This document shows positions 22,789 to 30,820 of a DNA stretch of 50,596 nt, one piece after another (the stretch's first letter is position 1; each line of letters starts with the position of its first letter). The notes under the pieces were generated by a model, which worked only from the letters and a program-made list of their open reading frames with translations, had not been told where the DNA came from and ran no database searches. The position numbers and the translations under genes are program-made. Origin of the DNA: Candidatus Dormiibacterota bacterium (GTDB lineage Bacteria; Chloroflexota; Dormibacteria; Dormibacterales; Dormibacteraceae); contig PLYZ01000007.1 in assembly GCA_003151935.1 (NCBI GenBank), positions 1 to 50,596 of the forward strand, in the 5' to 3' direction.

Positions 22789-24315
22789 GTGAGCAATCCG
22801 CGCCATCGCGAGCTCCGCGAACGGGCGTTGAAGGGTGGCACCCGCTACCTTCCGAAGCTCCGCGAGCAGCACAAGCTGACGGCGCGCGAGCGGCTGGACC
22901 TGCTGCTGGATGCCGGCTCGTTCATCGAAGACGGCCTCTTCGCCAATGTCATGGCCGAGGACCTTCCGGCGGACGGGGTGGTGACCGGGCTTGGCGCCAT
23001 CGACGGCAGGCAGGTGGCAGTGATGGCGAACGACCCGACCGTCAAAGCCGGCAGCTGGGGCGCCCGCACGGTGGAAAAGATCGTTCGCATCCAGGAAACG
23101 GCGGCGCGGATCCGTGTGCCTCTCTTCTACCTTGTCGACTCCGCCGGCGCGCGCATCACCGACCAGATCGACATGTTTCCCGGCCGCCGCCACGCCGGGC
23201 GCATCTTCTTCAACGAGGTCCAGCTGTCCGGCCAGGTGCCGCAGATCTGCGTGCTGTTCGGCCCATCGGCGGCCGGCGGCGCGTACATTCCCGCTTTCTG
23301 CGACGTCGTGATCATGGTCGAGGGAAACGCGTCGATGTACCTCGGGTCGCCGCGCATGGTCGAGGTCGTGGTCGGCGAAAAGGTCAGCCTCGAAGAGCTG
23401 GGCGGAGCACGGATGCACTGCACCGAGAGTGGATGCGGGGATGCCCTGGTCGCCGATGAACAGGAGGCGATCGAGTTCGCGCGCGCCTATTTCAGGTACA
23501 TGCCTCAGCGCTCCGGAGAAAAGCCAGCGTCGTCCGAGGCCAGACCTGCCCGGGCGGCATCGAAACCCATCGGCGAGCTGATCCCAGAAGAGGCCAATCG
23601 GGGTTACGACATGCGCAAGCTGGTCGAGGCCATCATCGACGAGGGCAGCTGGCTCGAGATCAAGAAGCTCTTCGCGAAGGAGCTGCTCACCGGCTTCGCC
23701 CGCCTGGACGGGCGCGCCGTCGGCATCCTGGCGAACCAGCCGATGCAGAAGGGTGGCGTGCTGTTCAACGACTCCGCCGACAAGGCCGCCCGCTTCATCT
23801 GGCTGTGCGACGCGTTTGAGATCCCGCTGCTGTTCCTGGCCGACGTCCCCGGCTTCATGATCGGCACGGACGTCGAGCGGCGCGGCATTATCCGGCATGG
23901 CGCCAAGATGATCAGCGCCGTCTCCGAGGCGACGGTGCCGAAGATCTGCGTGATCGTCCGCAAGGCCTACGGGGCGGGGCTTTATGCGATGGCCGGCCCG
24001 GCTTTCGACTCCGACTGCGTGATCGCTCTGCCATCGGCCCAGATCGCCGTCATGGGCCCGGAGCCCGCGGTCAACGCCGTCTTCTTCAACAAGCTCGCGG
24101 AGCTGCCCGAAAGTGAGCGGGCGGCGCGCCGCAAGCAGCTCGAAGACGAATACCGCCAGGACGTCGACCTCTACAAGCTGGCCTCCAACCTGATCGTGGA
24201 CGACGTCGTCGAGCCCGAGCAGCTGCGCGATTCGCTGATCGCGCGATTCAGGGCGTACTCGACCCGGGTCTCAGCCTCCCGACCAAACCGCAAACACGGA
24301 GTCCCGCCCGTCTAG
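22789..24315 (+). CDS. Acyl-CoA carboxylase carboxyltransferase (beta) subunit
   Basis: About 508 aa from the GTG at 22789. Crotonase-like N- and C-halves: LTARERLDLLLDAGSFIE near the start, FGPSAAGGAYIPAFCD and MYLGSPRMVE in the first half, FLADVPGFMIGTDVERRGIIRHGAKM in the second. It transfers CO2 from carboxybiotin to an acyl-CoA (propionyl, methylcrotonyl or acetyl type). The biotin carboxylase/carrier subunit is not in the window. The enoyl-CoA hydratase immediately upstream suggests leucine or related catabolism, as with LiuB-LiuC. Confidence 0.9.
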   Translation: MSNPRHRELRERALKGGTRYLPKLREQHKLTARERLDLLLDAGSFIEDGLFANVMAEDLPADGVVTGLGAIDGRQVAVMANDPTVKAGSWGARTVEKIVRIQETAARIRVPLFYLVDSAGARITDQIDMFPGRRHAGRIFFNEVQLSGQVPQICVLFGPSAAGGAYIPAFCDVVIMVEGNASMYLGSPRMVEVVVGEKVSLEELGGARMHCTESGCGDALVADEQEAIEFARAYFRYMPQRSGEKPASSEARPARAASKPIGELIPEEANRGYDMRKLVEAIIDEGSWLEIKKLFAKELLTGFARLDGRAVGILANQPMQKGGVLFNDSADKAARFIWLCDAFEIPLLFLADVPGFMIGTDVERRGIIRHGAKMISAVSEATVPKICVIVRKAYGAGLYAMAGPAFDSDCVIALPSAQIAVMGPEPAVNAVFFNKLAELPESERAARRKQLEDEYRQDVDLYKLASNLIVDDVVEPEQLRDSLIARFRAYSTRVSASRPNRKHGVPPV

Positions 24316-24396
24316 AGGAGATTCACCTCCCCACCATGTGGTGAGGCCGGCTCCGCCCGTAAGCGGGCGGTGCCGGGTGGGGCGGCCCGATAAGGA
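24316..24396. repeat. Hairpin-rich repeat between convergent genes
   Basis: Two hairpins: CACCA-tg-TGGTG (24332-24343), then CCGCCCG-taag-CGGGCGG (24353-24370), extended by GGC/GCC outside a T-T mismatch. The ACCTCCCCAC element also opens the palindrome at 43098. It separates two convergent stops and lacks a U tract. Confidence 0.55.
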
Positions 24397-25065
24397 TCAG
24401 CCCACCCTATGGAACGGCACGGCGTAAGTGACGACGATCACGTAGAACGTCACGCTTGCGCTGATCACCGCCAGGTGAAACAGCTCGTGGTAGCCGAATA
24501 CCCGCGGCCACAGGCGCGGCCACTTGAAGGCGTACGCCGCCGCGCCCAGCGAGTACTGCAGGCCGCCTAGCGCCATCAGCACCGCCGCCACCCACCCGAG
24601 CGCCGCCGTCAGGGGCACCAGGGCGATCACCGCCACCCAACCCATGGCCAGGTACAGCGAGGCGAGCACCTGGCGAGGGATGCTTAGGAAAGGTGCGGCG
24701 CCGGCGACGCCGGCTGCGGCCGAGATCCACACCGCCGCCAAAACGCCGATGCGCCACCACCCGTCCAGCACGTTGAAGACGAGCGGGGTATAGGTCGCGG
24801 CGATGAAAACGAAGATGGTGGCGTGGTCGGCGCGGCGCAGCCAATCCTTCACGCGCGGCGGCCACTTGAAGATGTGATACGTCGCGCTCACGCCAAACAG
24901 GAGTACGAGCCCCGCTCCATAGATCGTCATCGAGATGAGCTTTGCGGTGTCGTGGCGCGTGATGACGATGAGCGCGATGAGGCCGGCGATCGCAACGAGC
25001 GCGGCCGCGGCATGTGACCACCCGCGCATGAGCGGCTTGGCGAGCAAGGTGTCGGCGGACTTCAT
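24397..25065 (-). CDS. Hemolysin III / PAQR family membrane protein
   Basis: A 222-aa protein with seven hydrophobic segments. SATYHIFKW near residue 60, RRADHATIFVFIAATYTPL and FGYHELFHLAVISAS near the C-terminus carry the conserved Ser/His/Asp/His residues of the HlyIII/adiponectin-receptor family, thought to bind zinc and act as a ceramidase- or hydrolase-like membrane enzyme. It stands alone with no functional context. Confidence 0.88.
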   Translation of the reverse strand: MKSADTLLAKPLMRGWSHAAAALVAIAGLIALIVITRHDTAKLISMTIYGAGLVLLFGVSATYHIFKWPPRVKDWLRRADHATIFVFIAATYTPLVFNVLDGWWRIGVLAAVWISAAAGVAGAAPFLSIPRQVLASLYLAMGWVAVIALVPLTAALGWVAAVLMALGGLQYSLGAAAYAFKWPRLWPRVFGYHELFHLAVISASVTFYVIVVTYAVPFHRVG

Positions 25066-25086
25066 CTCGCGCGGAATGCTACGACC

Positions 25087-25827
25087 TCAGAGCAGGCGAG
25101 ACGCAGCGAGTCCGAGCGACAGCAAGACGATGCCCCACGACGAGGCCGCGAGGGCTCGCTCCAGAGGGCGCAGCAGCGTGGGCCTGTCCAGCTCGAGCTG
25201 AGAGCCGTCGGCGAGGATCAATTCGCCGGTCACCGACCTGCTCCGCCGGCGCAGCAGCCGGGCCGGGGTGCTCAGCATCCGCTGCGCGTATGACAGGGCG
25301 TAGCCCGCGACTGCGACCGCAAGCGCGGCAAACGAGAGCCGGCCGGTCTGCGCGAAGTACGCCGTCAAGACGGGAAAGGCGCCCCACGAGAGGGCGAACC
25401 AGAAGTCACCGTGGAGCTTTCCGCGCAATAGCTCCAGGTTGTAGGCAAACACGAAGAACACGCCCATCGCGATGAACGGAAGGAGCCACGGACCCACTAC
25501 GTAGACGCCCGCAGCTCCAAGCGTGACCGCCCCCAGGAGGCCGATCACTGCCGCCACCCATAGAACGTTCGCCGGAATCTCGGTCTGAAGCGGGCGGCCC
25601 CTCAGCTCGTCGAGGGCATGCGCGGCGATGCCCACGGCGAGAAAGAAGGCAAGGAGGGTGGCGACGAGCCGGACGATGTTCAACGTCGGGGCGAGGCTCG
25701 CGCCGATCAGCACGTAGGAGAGGTGCCACGCGGTGTAGGGCGGATGAAGCAGCGCCCAGACGTCCCTGCGCCAACCGGTCGTGCGGGCCGCGTAGTAGGC
25801 CGGTCCAAGTACCTCCGCCTCAGGCAT
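25087..25827 (-). CDS. UbiA-like polytopic membrane protein
   Basis: A 246-aa protein with about six to seven hydrophobic segments. HALDELRGRPLQTEIP after TM2 and AYNLELLRGKLHGDFWFALSWGAFPVLTAYF after TM4 recall the two aspartate-rich loops of UbiA prenyltransferases, though the classical NDxxDxxxD is not intact. It overlaps the upstream UbiE-like methyltransferase by 8 bases. This pairing resembles prenylation plus methylation of a quinone or other lipid. The assignment is an inference from weak motifs. Confidence 0.5.
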   Translation of the reverse strand: MPEAEVLGPAYYAARTTGWRRDVWALLHPPYTAWHLSYVLIGASLAPTLNIVRLVATLLAFFLAVGIAAHALDELRGRPLQTEIPANVLWVAAVIGLLGAVTLGAAGVYVVGPWLLPFIAMGVFFVFAYNLELLRGKLHGDFWFALSWGAFPVLTAYFAQTGRLSFAALAVAVAGYALSYAQRMLSTPARLLRRRSRSVTGELILADGSQLELDRPTLLRPLERALAASSWGIVLLSLGLAASRLL

Positions 25828-26548
25828 CTTCTTTCGTGCCCCACATCACGAGCCCCCCACCCATGCTCATCACGCGCCACCCGACATTGACCATCCCGGC
25901 GGCCTTCCACGCAGCGACTAGCCGCGGCAACGGCCAGCGTGCGTAAAAACCCTCTATGTTCGGGCCGAGAAATCGGCCGACGTCCCACCATGGCCTGCCG
26001 CCAAACAACAACCCGGCGGCCGGCAGCAGCGTGCGCGTGTATCCACGCCACGCTCCACGCCAGCCCACTTTGGGTGGGACATAGAAGTCCAGGCTTGCCA
26101 TATGGCCGCCCGGCCGGATCACCCGGGCCAGCCCGGCCAGCGTCGCCTCTGGATCCGCGACGTAGCGCAGCAGGTAGGTGAAGCTGACGGCGTCGAAGTA
26201 CCCGGGCTGATACGGAAGGGCTTCAGCCCGAGCCAGCTCGAGGGTGATGCGTCCGGCCAGGCCCGCCCGCTGCACCCGCTGCCGTCCGCGCGCCAGCATG
26301 GCATCGCTGATGTCCACGCCGGTGATACGCGCCTCGGTTGCTGCCGCCAGCGCGATGGCTACGCCGGCGGTCCCCGTCGCTACGTCAAGAATCGTGTTCG
26401 GGCGATGGGTGGAAAGGCGACTCACCAGCTCGCGGCGCCACTGCGCGTTCTGCCGGAAAGAGAGGACCTCGGCCAGCTCGTCATAGCGCTTTGGCAGCCC
26501 GCTGAAGAGCTCGATGGCAAACGCGTTGTCGCTTACCTGGTCTTGCAC
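25820..26548 (-). CDS. UbiE-like class I SAM methyltransferase
   Basis: A 242-aa protein starting with GTG. SAM-binding motif I is LDVATGTAGVAIALAA, then GVDISDAM, a motif II-like ALPYQPGYFDAVSFTYLLRYV and IRPGGHMASLDFY. Similarity is to the UbiE/COQ5 group that methylates menaquinone or ubiquinone precursors, but the C-terminal half is unusual. It sits upstream of and overlaps the UbiA-like gene, so a shared lipid or quinone substrate is likely. It diverges from the GNAT gene. Confidence 0.78.
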   Translation of the reverse strand: MQDQVSDNAFAIELFSGLPKRYDELAEVLSFRQNAQWRRELVSRLSTHRPNTILDVATGTAGVAIALAAATEARITGVDISDAMLARGRQRVQRAGLAGRITLELARAEALPYQPGYFDAVSFTYLLRYVADPEATLAGLARVIRPGGHMASLDFYVPPKVGWRGAWRGYTRTLLPAAGLLFGGRPWWDVGRFLGPNIEGFYARWPLPRLVAAWKAAGMVNVGWRVMSMGGGLVMWGTKEDA

Positions 26549-26597
26549 GTCGCCTCAGCCTACGGGGGACGGGCAAACGTCGCAAACTGGCGGCTTG

Positions 26598-27389
26598 TTG
26601 AAGCGCGATCGAGCCGATGAGAACGCGAGGCGGTTTCAGGCCTGGCAGCTGGCAGCGCTCGACGCTCACCCCGCCGGAACCGACCTGCTGTCCTTCGGGC
26701 CCTTTCGCGCGGTGGTTCCCGACCTCCGTCAACCGGGCGCGTGGGTGACGCTCGTCGAGGGATCGGTTGACGAAGGCGAGACGAAGCAGGCCGTGGCCGG
26801 CCTTCGCTCGGTCTTCGTGAAGCGGAAAGCCCAGCTCGAGATCGAGTACAACGAAGCGCTGTTCCCACAGGTGGGAGCCTGGCTGGAGGCGGCAGGATTG
26901 ACGCTCGCTGAGCGCAACCCGTTGATGGCCTGCCGGCCCGATGGGTTCAAGCCCTCTGCCGCGCCCCACGTGATCGTGCACCGCCTGACGACGGTGTCCG
27001 ATGCCGCTGACCTCCACGGATTTCAGACGCTCCGCTGGACCAATGGTGGGGACAACGAAGAGAAGGTTCCGCCCGCCGAGCAGCTGAAGAAGCAGCTTGC
27101 GTCGGAGGCCAGCGTCTACCTGCTGGCGTGGCTGGATGGTGAGCGCGCGGGCACGGGTGTATCGCATTCGTTGAAGGGGGCGGCCGAGATCGTCGGGGTC
27201 GTGACTCGAAAGGACAAGCGACGCCGGGGAGTCGCGGCGACGGTGACCTCCGAGCTGGTTGCCCGCCACTTTGCGGCCTACGGGGACTTCGTGTTCCTGG
27301 ACGCGGCGAACGACGAGGCGGCGCGGGTGTACGAGCGGCTTGGCTTCACTGGGTTTGGGGACAACGTGGTTTATCGCGGCCGCCCGTAA
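26598..27389 (+). CDS. GNAT-family acetyltransferase
   Basis: About 263 aa from a TTG at 26598 (26595 is also TTG; the open frame starts at 26514 but would overlap the divergent gene). The C-terminal half is a GNAT fold: EIVGVVTRKDKRRRGVAATVTSELV holds the acetyl-CoA pyrophosphate loop (RxxGxA), and VFLDAANDEAARVYERLGFTGFGDNVVY is the typical ending. The N-terminal half is a weaker, perhaps degenerate GNAT-like repeat. The acceptor is unknown. Confidence 0.75.
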   Translation: MKRDRADENARRFQAWQLAALDAHPAGTDLLSFGPFRAVVPDLRQPGAWVTLVEGSVDEGETKQAVAGLRSVFVKRKAQLEIEYNEALFPQVGAWLEAAGLTLAERNPLMACRPDGFKPSAAPHVIVHRLTTVSDAADLHGFQTLRWTNGGDNEEKVPPAEQLKKQLASEASVYLLAWLDGERAGTGVSHSLKGAAEIVGVVTRKDKRRRGVAATVTSELVARHFAAYGDFVFLDAANDEAARVYERLGFTGFGDNVVYRGRP

Positions 27390-27415
27390 ACCACGCGTTG
27401 TCAAACAGGCAAAAT

Positions 27416-27979
27416 ATGCGAATGCGGCAGACGGACGAACTGACCCGGCTAGAGGAATGCCTCGACCACATTCGTGAGGCGCCCGCTGACGGCGGAACGG
27501 TCGAGCTGATCGCCAGGCGGCCGGCGGTGGACGAGCGGGAGATCCTCACAGAAGCGACGCTCGATGCGCACGACGGCCTGGTGGGAGACACTTGGCGTGC
27601 GCGCGGCAGCAGCAGCACCCCCGACGGCAGCGCCAACCTCGAAGCGCAGCTGACCTTGATGAACGCAAGGGCGGCGGCCGCGATCGCCGGCGAGCGTGAC
27701 CGCTGGGCTTTGGCCGGTGATCAGCTTTTTGTGGATTTCGATCTCAGTCTCAGCAACCTGCCGCCCGGCAGCCGGGTTCAGATCGGTTCGGCGGTGATCG
27801 AGTTCAGCGAAGCACCCCACACGGGATGTGCGAAGTTCTCTGCACGCTTCGGCAACGATGCCCTTAGATTCGTCAACTCGCCAATCGGCCGCGAGCTCCG
27901 GCTGCGCGGAGCCAACTGCCGGGTCGCAGTAGCCGGCACGGTTCGCCCCGGCGACGCGATCAGGAAGCTGCCGAACTAA
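27416..27979 (+). CDS. MOSC-domain protein
   Basis: About 187 aa from the ATG at 27416. LDAHDGLVGDTWRARGSS near the start of the domain, LFVDFDLSLSNLPPGSRVQIGSAVIEFSEAPHTGCAKFSARFG and the terminal GTVRPGDAIRKL match MOSC domains; the Cys in HTGCAKF is the conserved one. MOSC proteins are linked to molybdenum-cofactor sulfur chemistry. No partner gene is adjacent, although a molybdopterin synthase fusion lies at 48152-48850. Confidence 0.82.
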   Translation: MRMRQTDELTRLEECLDHIREAPADGGTVELIARRPAVDEREILTEATLDAHDGLVGDTWRARGSSSTPDGSANLEAQLTLMNARAAAAIAGERDRWALAGDQLFVDFDLSLSNLPPGSRVQIGSAVIEFSEAPHTGCAKFSARFGNDALRFVNSPIGRELRLRGANCRVAVAGTVRPGDAIRKLPN

Positions 27980-28146
27980 GCGACCGAGCTCGTCCGTCAG
28001 CACCACGCAGTTTGGTGCCCTACTTGGACATGCACGTGCTGATGGGTGGTCTATGACCGTTGCCATCGAGCACTAACTGCCGAAGGGCTCGCCGTCCTGG
28101 CCCAGGCAAGTCATCAACTCGGACCGTGGAACTCCACAATTGAGTT

Positions 28147-28383
28147 ATGGCACTAACCGCCTTCGGAGCAATCGCAGTGACCTTGATGATGGTGATGTAC
28201 GCTCTTGAGCGCCGACACCGTGGATTCGTCCTCGCGTTTGCATGTGGTTGCCTACTGTCGAGCGCATATGGCTTTTTGGTGGGTGCATGGCCCTTCGGCG
28301 TCGTGGAACTCGTGTGGGCCGGAGTAGCCATGCGCCGGTATATGGACGCCGGTTCGAGTCCCGACCCAGCCTCACCACGCTGA
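28147..28383 (+). CDS. Small two-helix membrane protein
   Basis: A 78-aa protein with hydrophobic segments at about 3-20 and 27-60 (FVLAFACGCLLSSAYGFLVGAWPFGVVELVWAGVA), ending in a polar tail (GSSPDPASPR). The pattern resembles small unknown membrane proteins found in Actinobacteria. It lies at the left border of the accessory zone. The last 40 bases read like a tRNA T-arm and 3' end (GGTTCGAGTCC then CACCA), but they do not fold properly. Confidence 0.5.
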   Translation: MALTAFGAIAVTLMMVMYALERRHRGFVLAFACGCLLSSAYGFLVGAWPFGVVELVWAGVAMRRYMDAGSSPDPASPR

Positions 28384-28708
28384 GCCAACCACGGTGTCCG
28401 TGGGGAATCCCCGCCACAGAAGCGCAAACCATTGGCCGGGGGCTGTGACCGACGCGTTTTATCGGTTTGGACACCACAGCTTGTGCTGGCCGCGCAATCC
28501 GCAGGACCAACACAGATCGGATTCGGACCTCGACCCGAGGGCTGACAGCAGGCGTGCAAAGCGTGCTGGCTGTCTTCGGTCAAACCTTTGCGCGATCGCC
28601 GGTTTCTGAGGCCGCTCAGCCATTAACCAGGGAGGCATTCTTGTCTCAGCTCAGCGTACTACGGGCTGGCCTGGCCGGGTGCGAGCTCACCCATTGTGTG
28701 GGGGAAGG
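28384..28708. other. Non-coding stretch at the left edge of the accessory zone
   Basis: About 325 bases between the small membrane protein and tRNA-Arg(CCG). No ORF here has convincing codon pattern or ribosome-binding site, and I see no strong hairpin or repeat. Confidence 0.4.
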
Positions 28709-28781
28709 TGCGCCTGGCAGGAATTGAACCTGCTGCCTTTCGGTCCGGAGCCGAACGCTCTATCCGGTGAGCTACAGGCGC
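28709..28781 (-). tRNA. tRNA-Arg(CCG)
   Basis: Full cloverleaf on the minus strand: acceptor GCGCCTG/CAGGCGC, D-stem GCTC/GAGC, anticodon stem TTCGG/CCGAA with loop CTCCGGA (anticodon CCG at 28748-28746), five-base variable loop and T-arm GCAGG-TTCAATT-CCTGC. The discriminator is A; CCA is not fully encoded (ACC then T). A 42-base 5' fragment of the same tRNA lies at 31367-31408. Confidence 0.95.
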
Positions 28782-28821
28782 GTGCCCCGTAGCAGACCAC
28801 ATCCGGAAGTCTCCGTGCGGC

Positions 28822-28862
28822 GTCTGTCACCCAGCTCTGTCACCCAAGCTGCGCGCGGCCCC
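28822..28862. repeat. Direct repeat DR1 (left)
   Basis: Two CTGTCACCC units, then CAA-CT and CGCGGCCC. The same arrangement occurs at 31241-31277 in the same orientation. The pair brackets 28879-31227. Confidence 0.6.
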
Positions 28863-28878
28863 GGTCAGTCCGTCGCCG

Positions 28879-29691
28879 CTACTTGAGTAGAGGAGCGAAC
28901 AACGTGATCGCCTCGTCTGTGAACGAAATCAACTCGTCTAGGGTCCCTATTAGAGGCAGTCCCTTACCCGGCCCATCCTGGTCGAACGCGACGAAAGTCC
29001 GGAACTGCTGCTCGACTGGCACATCGGGCGTCTGAGCGCCGAGCTTAAGCCGGAGTAGCTCCGTGCCGTCTTTGATCGGGACGTTCCGAACGTCGCCGCC
29101 CCCGATCACAAGGTGCTCAATATCAACAACAGGTGCGCCTTGCCCAATCGCTAGATGCTGAAGCTGCACCGTGCCGCCGACGACGTTCAAGCGCCGATGC
29201 TTGTCCCAAATATCGAGCTTGTGAACCAGAAACAGCGGCCGCAGTTCTGGGTCCGCTGATCCTTGTCGCCCCGGATGAAGCTGCAGCTGGTCGATCAACG
29301 CTGCTGCGGTCCGTCCGAAGCGCCTCTGGTTTTGCTCTAGGGTGGCTTTCTGCTGAACGGCCGCTGGCGTCTTCGAGGGATCGACTACAGGAAAGACGAT
29401 CTGGATAGCCTCGGGGTCGGTCGGTTTCCCACCGTTGGTGATCCACAATTCCCAAGCCACGTAATCGAGCGCTGCGTGGAGGTTATGAACCACGTCGCCG
29501 ACAAGGGCGCTCCACTCCGAGGGAATGGCTTGCGAAACTCGGGCACGCCAGATTTTCTCCCCGGTGGGATTCAGCTCGACAACCACCCCAAAGGGATTGA
29601 GGCCGTGAAACTCTTGGTGCTTCACTAGCAGCGATCGAAGGTGCTCCTTTGCACGCAGCACCTTTGACCTCGCACCGTCTAGCTTCGCCAT
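28879..29691 (-). CDS. Unknown protein, third gene of island operon
   Basis: A 270-aa soluble protein. I recognise no named domain. The segment VGDVVHNLHAALDYVAWELWI (about 65-85) is a helix with an H-N-L-x-x-A-L-D pattern seen in many uncharacterised actinobacterial proteins, sometimes likened to HEPN-type helical bundles. I cannot confirm the RxxxxH motif of a HEPN nuclease. The C-terminal half has two LR-rich strands and FVAFDQDGPGKGLPL. It ends the three-gene minus-strand operon, 29 bases after the membrane gene. GC content looks lower than in the flanks. Confidence 0.7.
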   Translation of the reverse strand: MAKLDGARSKVLRAKEHLRSLLVKHQEFHGLNPFGVVVELNPTGEKIWRARVSQAIPSEWSALVGDVVHNLHAALDYVAWELWITNGGKPTDPEAIQIVFPVVDPSKTPAAVQQKATLEQNQRRFGRTAAALIDQLQLHPGRQGSADPELRPLFLVHKLDIWDKHRRLNVVGGTVQLQHLAIGQGAPVVDIEHLVIGGGDVRNVPIKDGTELLRLKLGAQTPDVPVEQQFRTFVAFDQDGPGKGLPLIGTLDELISFTDEAITLFAPLLK

Positions 29692-29720
29692 CGCACCTTA
29701 CCTTTCACGTGGTTGTCGCC

Positions 29721-30293
29721 CTAGACGGACCAACCGGTCAACGACCACAGTTCCGAACCTACCGCCACCGCTACGGCTACCGCACCGAGAGCCTCAGCAG
29801 CGATGCTGAAAGTGAGCACCTGGGCTTTCAAAGCGTTCGCTTTTCGAGCCCGATCGAGCACCTGCACGTTTAGCACGGCGTCGTATCGCGCCGCTTCGAT
29901 TGGATCCGGAATAGTCCACTCCTTCGGCTGAACGCGCTCCCTCAAGACCTCGACGTCAGCTTCCTTGTACTTGAGGGGCAGGTTCGCCCACAGCCCAAGA
30001 AGAGCCGCCAGAGCGAACAGTGCGACTCCTAACAGGAGAGCGCGCCCAGCCCAGACACCAACGTCGAGGTGCGCCTGATTGACGTTCCCGCGGGTGAAGG
30101 CAACCAATCCGAAGAGCAACGTGGCCAGCACGCTCGAACTGGTGATGATCGCCAAACCTCTAGCTTCTAACGATGCCTTGGTGGCTCGTTCCTCATCAAG
30201 CTGAGCCTTGATCGTTGGTCCGTACGACGAGCCCTTGACATCTGACAGCGCCACCTTCGGCCCCTTTTCAGCAGTGGGCGGCAGGTCGGGCAT
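29721..30293 (-). CDS. Three-helix membrane protein of island operon
   Basis: A 190-aa protein. An N-terminal cytosolic part with a charged helix (QLDEERATKASLEARG) is followed by TM1 about 47-67, TM2 about 84-104, a soluble stretch of roughly 50 residues rich in charge (VLRERVQPKEW), and TM3 about 158-178. The layout (charged helix, TM pair, soluble domain, TM) recalls membrane effectors of some phage-defence systems such as SLATT or PycTM proteins, but I cannot assign a family. It is second in the operon, 6 bases after a 47-aa gene. Confidence 0.7.
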   Translation of the reverse strand: MPDLPPTAEKGPKVALSDVKGSSYGPTIKAQLDEERATKASLEARGLAIITSSSVLATLLFGLVAFTRGNVNQAHLDVGVWAGRALLLGVALFALAALLGLWANLPLKYKEADVEVLRERVQPKEWTIPDPIEAARYDAVLNVQVLDRARKANALKAQVLTFSIAAEALGAVAVAVAVGSELWSLTGWSV

Positions 30294-30299
30294 GTCGCG

Positions 30300-30443
30300 C
30301 TAGTCCCCGGCCCCCTTCTTGACGGTTGTTGTTTGATCTTTGTCGTCCTGCTGTTTGCGGCGACGCGACTCCTCTAGTTCGAGCTGGCGTTCCTCTTCCT
30401 CTGCCTGTTTCCGCTTCTGTTCCTCCGCTTCGCTGTCACTCAT
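30300..30443 (-). CDS. 47-aa highly charged helical peptide, first gene of island operon
   Basis: An ATG at 30443 with GAGG just upstream opens a 47-aa frame, MSDSEAEEQKRKQAEEEERQ, continuing with LELEESRRRKQQDDKDQ and ending KKGAGD. Almost every residue is Glu, Lys, Arg, Gln or Asp, as in a single long alpha-helix or coiled coil. Its stop is 6 bases before the start of the three-helix membrane protein, so translation is coupled. It is too short for an ordinary ORF cut-off. Confidence 0.6.
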   Translation of the reverse strand: MSDSEAEEQKRKQAEEEERQLELEESRRRKQQDDKDQTTTVKKGAGD

Positions 30444-30625
30444 GCTTACCTCACTTTCGACACGTCGGCGGGCCACCCGCGCCGCGTCAGCTTATACTCG
30501 TGGGGCAGAGCGCTTTAGGCGTCGGCACAAGTAGCAACCTCCCCGACCGGGCGGAGGCACAGCGAACCTCAGAGCGGCGACGGCACGCAGCTCCCTTGGA
30601 GTGCCACAGTCACCAAGGAGCAGCC

Positions 30626-30820
30626 ATGAGCAAAGACCGCCCGGAGTCGGTGCAGTACGTCGCGGAGCGGCTCGGCGACCGCGTCGAAATCGTGATCGAG
30701 ACGTACGCACGTGACCTCGAAGATGCGGGCGGTGGCGCCATCGAGACTCGCGGCGATGATCGACGCACCGCGGCGAACGGCCACCCTCGCAGACCAGATG
30801 TAGACTCCGCACCACCGTGA
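30626..30820 (+). CDS. 64-aa protein resembling a tyrosine recombinase tail
   Basis: The ATG at 30626 follows an AAGGAG. The segment ESVQYVAERLGDRVEIVIETYARDLED looks like the last catalytic region of phage integrases, normally vxERLGHxxxxxTLxxYxHL, with the conserved Tyr kept and the His changed to Asp. The other catalytic residues are absent, so it cannot recombine DNA alone. It is probably a decayed integrase end in the island. It overlaps the lipoprotein start by 4 bases. Confidence 0.5.
   Translation: MSKDRPESVQYVAERLGDRVEIVIETYARDLEDAGGGAIETRGDDRRTAANGHPRRPDVDSAPP

Noticed and set aside
22771-23898. 375-aa antisense ORF opposite the carboxyltransferase
   Set aside because: Shadow of a well-supported gene; sequence is Arg/Ala/Pro-rich without family motifs.
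28352-28379. T-arm and CACCA-like sequence inside the end of the 78-aa gene
   Set aside because: GGTTCGAGTCC and CACCA are present, but the stems do not pair properly; treated as coincidence.
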